Position numbers and translations under genes: made by a program. A model generated the notes under the pieces. The model made no database searches, was not told where the DNA came from, and was given only the letters and a program-made list of their open reading frames with translations. A stretch of DNA of 33,126 nt from Reclinomonas americana ATCC 50394 (taxonomy: Eukaryota > Jakobida > Jakobea > Jakobida), in NCBI GenBank assembly GCA_048213135.1, contig PS015191.1, positions 89,920-123,045 of the forward strand, in the 5' to 3' direction. Position 1 is the stretch's first letter. Each line of letters begins with the position of its first letter. Shown piece by piece: positions 1 to 7,454 of this stretch.

Positions 1-1
1 G

Positions 2-993
2 CAGCAACAGGGTCAGTCTCCAATGGGTGATTTGTCGCACTTGCGCATGGCCGGTGGCTTCATGCCGCCGCCGCACATGGCGCCAATGCCACCGCACATG
101 ATGGGACCGGGTCCGATGCACCCGAACGATCGAATGATGTACATGATGCACATGCAGCAGCAGCAGCAACTGCAGATGATGCAGCACCAACAACTCCTCC
201 AGCAGCAGCAGCAACATCCGCAGTTCCAGTCACCGCTCGGCGTGCCGCCCATGTTTGGTGCTTCGCCAATGCCGCACGAATTGGGCGGTGGTGCGCCACT
301 GTCGCCGCAGTTGGCGCCGTCGCAGCCGGCGGTCCATCCGTTCGAAATGCACGCACAGCAGCAGCAGCAGCAGCATCAGCAACAACAATACCAGCAGCAG
401 CAACAGCAGCAAGCACCACCACCACCACAACAGCAGCAGCAGTTGCCACCGCCAGCGGTTGCTCCGCCATTGTCGCCGAATCCAGTTGGACATGTGGCGC
501 CGCCATTGCAAGACGTGTCTGTGGCCGCTGCCGATGACAAGAGCGCCTCGTCGCCGGCGAGTCGTGCACCGGCGTGGCAAATGGCCGGCAAGAGTGCCTC
601 GTCGCCAGTCGCCGCTGCCGCACCAGCACCTGCATCGCCAGTGGTGAAGCCGTCGCCGGAGCCAGTCGTGGAGAAGCCCGCTGTGGCACGACCCGCTGAG
701 CAGCCGGCTGCGAATGCAAAGATCGAAGGTGCCCCTGTCGAGCGCGGCCGTGGCCGAGGACGGGGAGCTCCGGTACAGCCGTCTCCCGCCGCCGCCGCTG
801 CAGCAGCACCCGCACCCGCACCCGCAGCAGCCCCCGCACCCGCCCCCGCTCCAGCAGCAGCTGCGCCGCCACCAGCCGCAGCTCGCGGTCGTGGCGCTGC
901 AGCAAGTCCAACTGCCGCTCCAGTCGCACCACCTGCTGCTGCCGCGGCTGCAGCCGGCCGTGGTCGTGGCCAGCCGGCTCGACCAGTTGCGGC
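2..993 (+). CDS. Gln/Pro/Ala- and RG-rich part of a GYF-type protein (partial)
   Basis: The frame is open from the window edge to the gap, so both ends are missing. The translation is low complexity: Met/Pro/His-rich (MAPMPPHMMGPGPM), several Gln runs encoded by mixed CAG/CAA, then Ala/Pro runs with repeated RGRG blocks. Ser-Pro dipeptides are frequent. Such disordered Q-rich and RG-rich segments are typical of RNA-granule and translation-repression proteins, including the GIGYF family. The GYF domain lies on the same strand just beyond the gap, so I infer the same gene, but no exon joins the two contigs. No folded domain is visible in this piece itself. Other frames over this stretch are open only because of the GC-rich repeats. 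Confidence 0.7.
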
Positions 994-1677
994 NNNNNNN
1001 NNNNNNNNNNNNNNNNNNNNNNNNNNNNNNNNNNNNNNNNNNNNNNNNNNNNNNNNNNNNNNNNNNNNNNNNNNNNNNNNNNNNNNNNNNNNNNNNNNNN
1101 NNNNNNNNNNNNNNNNNNNNNNNNNNNNNNNNNNNNNNNNNNNNNNNNNNNNNNNNNNNNNNNNNNNNNNNNNNNNNNNNNNNNNNNNNNNNNNNNNNNN
1201 NNNNNNNNNNNNNNNNNNNNNNNNNNNNNNNNNNNNNNNNNNNNNNNNNNNNNNNNNNNNNNNNNNNNNNNNNNNNNNNNNNNNNNNNNNNNNNNNNNNN
1301 NNNNNNNNNNNNNNNNNNNNNNNNNNNNNNNNNNNNNNNNNNNNNNNNNNNNNNNNNNNNNNNNNNNNNNNNNNNNNNNNNNNNNNNNNNNNNNNNNNNN
1401 NNNNNNNNNNNNNNNNNNNNNNNNNNNNNNNNNNNNNNNNNNNNNNNNNNNNNNNNNNNNNNNNNNNNNNNNNNNNNNNNNNNNNNNNNNNNNNNNNNNN
1501 NNNNNNNNNNNNNNNNNNNNNNNNNNNNNNNNNNNNNNNNNNNNNNNNNNNNNNNNNNNNNNNNNNNNNNNNNNNNNNNNNNNNNNNNNNNNNNNNNNNN
1601 NNNNNNNNNNNNNNNNNNNNNNNNNNNNNNNNNNNNNNNNNNNNNNNNNNNNNNNNNNNNNNNNNNNNNNNNNNNNN
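994..1677. other. Assembly gap (684 N)
   Basis: Run of N between the RG/Ala/Pro-rich exon on the left and an intron 3' end on the right. The gap starts inside GC-rich repetitive coding sequence, a likely cause of the break. Confidence 0.99.
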
Positions 1678-1701
1678 TGTTTTTTTGACGCTGGTGCACA
1701 G

Positions 1702-2624
1702 AATGGGGCCGAAGCATGTTGCCGGGTCGTCGACACAATGCACCGGGAGACGGATCGTCGCGTGGAGACGAGGCGCATCAGCAGCACGATGCACCGCCGT
1801 CTTCGCAGACCGAATCGTTGAGTACGCGTCTCGGCGATGAAATGCAGAGTGTGGTTGTGCTGACAGCGCCATGTGGGCGTGCAGGTTGTCGGCCTCGAAG
1901 CCGGCGGGTGAGAGTGGCAAGCGAGTGGTGTTGGAGAGTGTCGCCGATGTGCAGGAGCCGGTGTGGCACTATCGTGGAACGCATGGGCAGGATGAGGGAC
2001 CGTGTACGCTGGTGAACCTGCGCAGCTGGTACCAGGATGGTTTCCTGGCGCACGACACTCCGGTGTACAAGGCCGGCGGGGAGAAGATCCCTCTCGATAT
2101 GCTTATGCGCGCCGTGGATGAGGCTGTGGGTGGTGGTGGCGCACAACAGCACCAGCCGCAGCATGTGCTTCCGTCGCAGCCGAGTCTCCAGCAGCAGCAG
2201 CAACATCTTCGACAAGATGCCCCGCATGTTGGAGGTCTCGCATTGTCTGCGCTACGAAGAAGCACCTCGCAATTGATCTCATTTCATCTGGTGCAGGTGG
2301 TGGTGTTATCAAGGCAGAAAACCTGGAGCACATGCTTGGCTCCATGCACATGGACACTTCCTCACAGCAGCAGCAGCAGCAGCAGCAGCAGCCGATGATG
2401 GGTGGTGGCTTTGCGTTCATGGGAGGCATGCAACAGCTGTCTCCGATGGGTGGTATGCCGCCGCCTCCGATGCCGCAGCTTGGCGGCTTCCCGCATCCGG
2501 GACTCGCCGGTCCGGGAGGCATGCCCATGCCGCCACCTCCGTTTGGTCTCGGCCGGGATCTGGGAATGGTTGGCATGTCCGACGACTTTTTGCAACAGCA
2601 ACAACAGCAACAACAGCAGCAGCA
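1702..2624 (+). CDS. GYF-domain protein, GYF and Q-rich part (partial)
   Basis: The contig opens with an intron end (TGCACAG, 1695-1701). An exon rich in Arg/Gly/Ser/Gln follows, then an intron I place at about 1817-1884, and then a GYF domain: W-H-Y at 1964-1972 followed by GPCTLVNLRSWYQDGF and a TPVYK strand. This matches the family pattern W-x-Y...GPF...M..W...GYF, with Cys replacing Phe of GPF and Phe replacing the Tyr of GYF. A second intron, 2235-2296 (62 nt), joins phase 1 to phase 2 cleanly and leads into GGVIKAENLEHMLGSM, nine CAG codons, a Met/Gly/Pro-rich region and another Gln run that enters the next gap. GYF domains bind proline-rich peptides (PPG-phi) in translation-repression and mRNA-decay factors. 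Likely a GIGYF/Smy2-like protein; no stop codon is seen. Confidence 0.8.
2365..2391 (+). repeat. Uninterrupted (CAG)9 encoding polyglutamine
   Basis: Nine pure CAG codons inside the GYF-protein exon. The other Gln runs of this gene (about 355-435 and 2592-2624) mix CAA and CAG. The pure tract is the one most prone to length change. Confidence 0.95.
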
Positions 2625-3161
2625 NNNNNNNNNNNNNNNNNNNNNNNNNNNNNNNNNNNNNNNNNNNNNNNNNNNNNNNNNNNNNNNNNNNNNNNNNNNN
2701 NNNNNNNNNNNNNNNNNNNNNNNNNNNNNNNNNNNNNNNNNNNNNNNNNNNNNNNNNNNNNNNNNNNNNNNNNNNNNNNNNNNNNNNNNNNNNNNNNNNN
2801 NNNNNNNNNNNNNNNNNNNNNNNNNNNNNNNNNNNNNNNNNNNNNNNNNNNNNNNNNNNNNNNNNNNNNNNNNNNNNNNNNNNNNNNNNNNNNNNNNNNN
2901 NNNNNNNNNNNNNNNNNNNNNNNNNNNNNNNNNNNNNNNNNNNNNNNNNNNNNNNNNNNNNNNNNNNNNNNNNNNNNNNNNNNNNNNNNNNNNNNNNNNN
3001 NNNNNNNNNNNNNNNNNNNNNNNNNNNNNNNNNNNNNNNNNNNNNNNNNNNNNNNNNNNNNNNNNNNNNNNNNNNNNNNNNNNNNNNNNNNNNNNNNNNN
3101 NNNNNNNNNNNNNNNNNNNNNNNNNNNNNNNNNNNNNNNNNNNNNNNNNNNNNNNNNNNNN
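2625..3161. other. Assembly gap (537 N)
   Basis: The gap starts inside a CAA/CAG repeat of plus-strand coding sequence and ends in minus-strand coding or intron sequence of the GIGYF-like N-terminal gene. The two flanking contigs therefore have opposite coding strands. Confidence 0.99.
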
Positions 3162-4175
3162 CTTGCATTCCTGTGACACACACATGCACATACACAAACC
3201 TCGCCCACCACGTCCACCACCTCGCGACGACGGCGGCGTCGTTCCCGTCACATCGCCACCCCGACGGAACCTGCATCACCACCACACCATCAGCTGCAGA
3301 AAGCCCACAATAGCCAGGCCTCCCACACACTCACCGATCAAACGACGACGACTCGACCGGCGATCCTCCGCTGCCTGCTCCGCCACCTCCACGACCACCA
3401 CCAGGAATCGGTCGCCCACGCCCACCACCACCGCTGCTATTGCCTCCATAACCCCGGCGCGGCTCATTGGTGGTGAACCCATCGTCGTCCACCTCCTCTT
3501 CATCGCCACCACCCGGCGAACCTGCAGTGGCAACAGCAGCCGCAGCAGCCGCCGCCGCCTGACGCTGCGCCCGCACATCCTCCCATCGCGGCCGCGCTCC
3601 TTCCTCTGCAACCATGGCTGAGCAAATGTCCCACCAACACTCACACTCTCGCAAACACACACACACCTCGCTGACCACGACCAGCGCCAGTCGCCGCCGA
3701 GGAAGCAGCACCAACGCCGCCACCACCGCCACCACGTCCACGGCCTCCACGATAGTCGCTGCCTACGTTCTCGGGGCTACCAAGAGCGCCATCGTCGCCA
3801 CTTCGATGGCGCGCGCGGTACGCACCTTGCCCACCGCCGCTGCCGCCTCCAGACGCATTGCCGCCGCCACCACTGCCCGCAGAGAGCTTCTCCTCGCCAC
3901 CACTCCCCAACGCAATGATCCCGCTGCCAGGAGCCATCAAAGTCGGCGAGAACGCCACCGGAAACTGAGAGCGCTGTGTGCATGTGTGCAGAGAGAGCGT
4001 GTGTCAGTGGCCGCGCTCACTTTGTCTCTCTCACTCGCGTGCGAGTGCAAACCTCGGAGACAAGCAGAGACTTGACATCGGGCGGGAGTGCAGAGAGTGC
4101 AGCCGGCACCGACTGCGGCGGACGGAACAAGCCCAAGAGCTCCTCGCGACTAAACTTGCGTGACTCGACGGACAT
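3162..4175 (-). CDS. GIGYF/4E-BP-like protein, N-terminal half (3' end in gap)
   Basis: Starts at ATG 4175-4173. Exons in reading order: 4175-4053, 3964-3667, 3617-3335, 3270-3200, then an intron running into the gap; introns of 88, 49 and 64 nt keep the frame. Exon 1 carries KFSREELLGLF, close to the GIGYF eIF4E-binding motif YGREEMLALF, with Phe in place of the Tyr of the YxxxxL-phi consensus. Downstream come Gly-rich segments, DYRGGRGRG, RPRWEDVRAQ, an acidic DEEEVDDDGF stretch and more RGG-type repeats. This order (4E-binding motif, RG-rich, acidic) is that of GIGYF N-termini, whose GYF domain follows. Here the GYF domain sits on the other strand across the gap. The role inferred is eIF4E binding and translational repression of target mRNAs. 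Start and exon 1 are well supported; the 3' part is missing. Confidence 0.78.
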
Positions 4176-4252
4176 GTGTGTTGTTGTTTGCTCGTGTTGC
4201 GTGTTGTGTTTGCGTTTTAGTCGACTGGTCATTCACTGTCTTGGTGTTCAAT
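4176..4252. promoter_or_regulatory. 77-bp divergent intergenic region
   Basis: The only sequence between the start codons of the minus-strand GIGYF-like gene and plus-strand mS25, so both promoters and both 5' leaders must fit here or overlap the genes. It is GT-rich on the plus strand (repeated GTTGTG/GTGTTG). I see no TATA box. Confidence 0.6.
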
Positions 4253-4724
4253 ATGGCGGGGCGCGCGGCTGTCTCACGCACTCTTGCGTTCCTGCGTTCG
4301 TCGCCTGTGATCAAGCTGCGGCCTGATGTCGAGGGCATGACAGTGGCGTATGCAAAGAAGGGCGCGGGCATGGCGGGCGCGAGGTGAGAGAGAGAGTGAG
4401 AGCAACAACAGTGTGACTGCCTCTGACACACGCATGCGCATGCAGGCACTTCTTGTATGAGGTGGTGCCCGTCATCAAGTTCCACAACGAGCAGGTGCGG
4501 ACGCAGGTGGAGAAGTCGGCGACGAGCGACACTGCAGAGATCCGCGTGCATCTCAGTTGCGCACACACTCTCTCTGCGCACACACACACACACACGCAGA
4601 GACTGACATTGTTGGTGTGCACACACACACAGAGGGAGGTCAGTCAGAGACGATTGCGGCCAAGGGCGTGAGTGCAGGCGACATTCGACAGGCGCTGGTC
4701 AGCAAGTTCTCTCAACCACAATGA
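4253..4724 (+). CDS. MRPS25: Mitochondrial small-subunit ribosomal protein mS25
   Basis: Three exons: 4253-4383, 4446-4555, 4633-4724, giving 110 residues with phases that close exactly. The N-terminus SRTLAFLRSSPVIKL and the motifs MTVAYAKKGAGMAGARHF and VPVIKFHNEQV align by eye with human MRPS25 (RRTLQYLSQGNVVF, MTVNYNTHGELGEGARKF, IPQIQYKNPWV). The last exon, GGQSETIAAKGVSAGDI, matches the GEQVLVDVETKSNKEI part of the L51/S25/CI-B8 fold. Human mS25 is longer (173 aa); this protein ends right after the fold. It acts in the small subunit of the mitoribosome, and the basic N-terminus may serve for import. It is divergent from the GIGYF-like gene, and the next gene starts 53 bp after its stop. 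Confidence 0.9.
4579..4595. repeat. (CA)n microsatellite in mS25 intron 2
   Basis: Pure CA repeat inside the intron 4556-4632. The intron also ends in a second CA run (4621-4632) that forms the acceptor itself (ACACACAG). Confidence 0.9.
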
Positions 4725-4777
4725 ACACAGTCGTCCATTGAATAGAAGATCATCGCGTGTCAGTGTCAGTGTGAGAG
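4725..4777. promoter_or_regulatory. 53-bp gap between tandem genes
   Basis: Holds the 3' end of mS25 and the 5' end of the methyltransferase gene. There is a short GTGTCAGTGTCAGTGTGAG repeat just before the ATG. No canonical AATAAA; ATTGAATAG is the only AT-rich element. Confidence 0.5.
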
Positions 4778-6097
4778 ATGGCCAGTGGATCAGCAGCAGA
4801 TGTGCAAGCCGCGGATCTCAGCAAGGAGTTTCAGCGACTGATGGCGCGTTGCCCGTGGAGTGAGGTAACACACAGTGTGTGCGTGCGTGTGCTCGTGTTG
4901 ATGTGCATGCCCAACTCGCACACGCTCTCTCTCAGTGGGAGGAGTTCTGCGCACACGTGACCACTGCCATCAAAGAACGCGAGAAGCAACGATGTTACGC
5001 ACAAGAGGCGCACGCACGCAGGTTTGATCGTTCCGCTCTCTCACTCTCTTCTCTGTCTGTCTGTCTGCAGTCGGCAACGATCGTCGCGTTCGTGTCATGG
5101 CCGATGTGAAGCGCGAGTTGCGGCGACTTGTGCCTGTCTCTGGCGAGGCACCCGATGAGCACATTCACTTCCTCGGCCTCGAGGAGGTTCGTCACTCGCA
5201 GTCACTCATGATCCGAACATCGCCCCCTGACCTCTTTCTCTCACACAGTACGAGGGCTACACGCCCGCCAACACCGCACACGTCGACAACTTCCTCTTCA
5301 CCGACGACGAGGTCGATGAGCAGGTGGAGGAGGGTCAAATGAGCCGCAACTACTGCTTGGATTGCGGATCGCGACGGTGTCGTCCCCTCAACTTTATCTC
5401 GCACTCGTTCAGTGAGGCGCAGCTGCGCTTCATCTTTGGTCCGCACTGCCTCGGCGATATCACCGGGAAGACTGTGGTCGATGTGGGGTCGCGGCTGGGC
5501 ATTACACTGTATGCTGTTGCGTGTTGCGGTGCTGCATCATCGCCCAGCACCCATCGCCGTCTCATGATTGTTTTTCCGCAGGGTCATGTGTACTCGCAAG
5601 CGCGGCTGCTGTGGGGCATTGAGATCAACCAGTACTGGGTGGATCTGACGGAGCGTGTGGCGCGCAAGTTCCACATGGAGGACCGAGTGAAGGCCACGCT
5701 GACGGATTTCTTTGCGGCGCCGACGGGCGAGGCCGAGGATTGTGTGGCGGCCGCCGACATTGTGATTATGCACAATGTGTTTGAGTTCTTTGTGGAGTCG
5801 ACGGAGAAGTTGCGCGAGGCGTGGGATCGTGTACGGGATCGACTGTCGGCCAAGCCGGGTCTGCTGTTCTTGACGTCGCCGCCGTTGGAGGTGTCGCTGG
5901 AGAATGCAAAGGTGAGCAACAGGAGAAGAATGCAGACCGAGTTGCCTTGCCCTCAAAATGAGCGCGCGTCGCAGTGCGAATGGTCGGTGGAGGACTGGCT
6001 GGAGGAGGTGCCGATCACACATCCACTGGCGCTGGACGATTTCACGGGCGAAATGGAGCCACAGTGCACCGACATTTGCCTGTACCGAGTGCGATGA
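4778..6097 (+). CDS. SAM-dependent methyltransferase, unknown substrate
   Basis: Six exons: 4778-4864, 4936-4993, 5071-5186, 5249-5515, 5582-5911, 5975-6097, giving 326 residues with consistent phases. An N-terminal helical part of about 110 residues is followed by NYCLDCGSRRCRPLNF, a CxxC...C cluster that may bind zinc. Then comes a Rossmann methyltransferase core: motif I VVDVGSRLGITLY (DxGxRxG), acidic strand-2 end GIEINQYW, and a motif IV-like stretch DIVIMHNVFEFF. The family is clearly class I methyltransferase, but I cannot assign the substrate. Introns 5516-5581 and 5912-5974 are multiples of three without stops, so retention would give longer in-frame proteins. Removing them restores a normal motif I to strand spacing (LYA-GHVYSQA). 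The donor at 4994 (GTTACG) is inferred from phase. Confidence 0.85.
5516..5581 (+). other. Frame-preserving intron in methyltransferase motif I
   Basis: 66 nt, GTTGCGTG to TTTTTCCGCAG, phase 0 on both sides and no in-frame stop. The canonical-looking GTATGC seven bases upstream would shift the frame, so the GTTGCG donor is preferred. It splits the SAM-binding region directly after motif I. Confidence 0.7.
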
Positions 6098-6176
6098 ACG
6101 ACGCTTTATATGTAGAAGAGCTCCCTCTCTCCCTCCCTCTCTCCCTATCTATGGTGGCGCGAGAAATCATAAATCA
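6098..6176. other. 79-bp convergent intergenic region
   Basis: Between the stops of the methyltransferase (+) and Qng1 (-). It contains a pyrimidine run (CTCCCTCTCTCCCTCCCTCT, 6121-6140) and an AT-rich AAATCATAAATCATTA (6164-6179, reaching the Qng1 stop). It probably serves 3'-end formation for both genes. Confidence 0.5.
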
Positions 6177-7397
6177 TTAGTAGTAGATGGTACGTGTGCG
6201 GTGGTGTGGCAGGAGGCTGTTGCCGGCGTTGAGCTCCTCGCCGAGTGTCCACATTAGCCAGTCGAGCTCCACCGACAGGATCTCGGCCTTTTTGAATTCG
6301 TCCACCGACGAGCGCATCATCTCCACCACTTGCACCGTGGCCGCACGAATCTCAATCTCCTCCTCCGATCCACTGGCGATCTCCTGGTTGCCGTCGACTG
6401 CACCGACTGTCAAAACATGCAACTCCACCGAGGAAATAGAAACTATCACTAACCTCGTGCGGCAAGATCGTCAGCATACACCAGCACACCCCACGTGCGC
6501 AGCAGCTGCGGCACTCGATAGTCGGCAAACATGGTCAGCTTCTCCATGTCGACAAACTCGCCAACGCCAGCCCCTCGAAACGCGCCCCACACATCGGCCA
6601 CAAAGATCTGCGCCCGCTTGAGGAAAAACACCTGCCGACCGCCATAGATGGTGAAATCGGCAAAGCCCGGGAAGCGTGTGGCCATGGTGGTGGCCAGAGC
6701 AACGGCACTGCCCTTGGCCGACTGCACCAGCGTCGTCACACTGCTGCCAAACTGTTCGCGCAACACACGACCGACTTGTCGAATGAGCCGCACTCGCTCG
6801 TCCTCCACCGGCAACACTCGGCCCTTGTACCACTCCTCACGGAACCGTCGCACCGTCAACCGCTCCAGCTCCTCCGGTGCAAACTGACTCGCATCGCGTT
6901 GCATGGCCTCGCGCAGACACCCACTCAAGAAATCATACTCAAACGCCGCCTCCGGTCCCTCCTCTGTGCCCCGCACACAATCAATCCCGCTGCATAAGTG
7001 CGTCATGTGTCGCGCTAACTGACCGACCTTGCGAGGGCCAGAAGCAAAAGTTGATCGTGTCGACCACCAGCAAGTGGCGCAAAGTGTCCTCTGCACGATG
7101 CGCAGTGTCTGTGAAGTGGAAGTTGGCCGGATCCCATGGCACACGCGGCAAGTAGCCACCGCGCTCACTCCGCGCGCGTGCCGCGTCTACATAAGAGAGT
7201 GTGAGGCAGAGCGCATCGGACTGTGTGTGTGTGTGTGAGACAGAGAGGCAACCTGTGACAAAGAGTGTGGGATGCCGCTCCATCAGCTCACGCGCGCACG
7301 TCTGCAGCGCGCTTTGGTCGATGCGCACGTGTCGGGCCTCGCGCATCACACGCGCTGTGCTGCCACACACGTCGAGCAGTGCCTCACAGTCTTCCAT
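6177..7397 (-). CDS. QNG1: Queuosine salvage protein Qng1 (DUF2419)
   Basis: Four exons in reading order: 7397-7253, 7186-7028, 6963-6454, 6406-6177, giving 347 residues (human protein 341). Diagnostic stretches: INFCFWPSQ near residue 100 (family NFSFW), FLKRAQIFVADVWGAF, MFADYRVPQLLR, GSEEEIEIRAA, and the C-terminus HRTRTIYY (human HRIRCIYY). The family hydrolyses queuosine 5'-phosphate to release the base queuine for reuse in tRNAs with GUN anticodons (His, Tyr, Asn, Asp). The Asp of FADYR and the Glu/Arg of EIEIRAA, conserved in the family, are present. The intron 6964-7027 acceptor was chosen so that FWPSQ runs into EEGPEAAF; an earlier AG at 6990 would give a 38-nt intron or a broken frame. 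Start ATG 7397 is the first Met giving the family N-terminus. Confidence 0.93.
7222..7238. repeat. (GT)n microsatellite in Qng1 intron 1
   Basis: On the coding (minus) strand this reads as a CA repeat inside intron 7187-7252. Confidence 0.9.
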
Positions 7398-7454
7398 GGT
7401 CAAGAAAGCAAGTGCGGATGGATGGTCGACGGACTGATCGCAGTCACGAAAGCA
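7398..7454. promoter_or_regulatory. 57-bp divergent intergenic region
   Basis: Separates the Qng1 start (minus) from the proposed start of the coiled-coil gene (plus). No TATA box. If the plus gene instead starts at the in-frame ATG 7605, the shared region is about 207 bp. Confidence 0.5.

Noticed and set aside
60-1787. Long minus-strand frames through the first gap
   Set aside because: Open only because N has no stops and because GC-rich repeats lack stops on both strands.
2205-2276. Frame reading IFDKMPRMLEVSHCLRYEEAPRN
   Set aside because: Looks protein-like but has no in-phase link upstream and overlaps an intron (2235-2296) that cleanly joins the GYF exon to the Q-rich exon.
2365-2624. 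CAG repeats as a CRISPR-like or tandem array
   Set aside because: They are in-frame polyglutamine codons of a spliced gene without spacers.
6990-7027. 38-nt intron in Qng1
   Set aside because: Breaks the frame; the next AG (6964) gives a normal 64-nt intron and the family-like FWPSQEEGPE junction.
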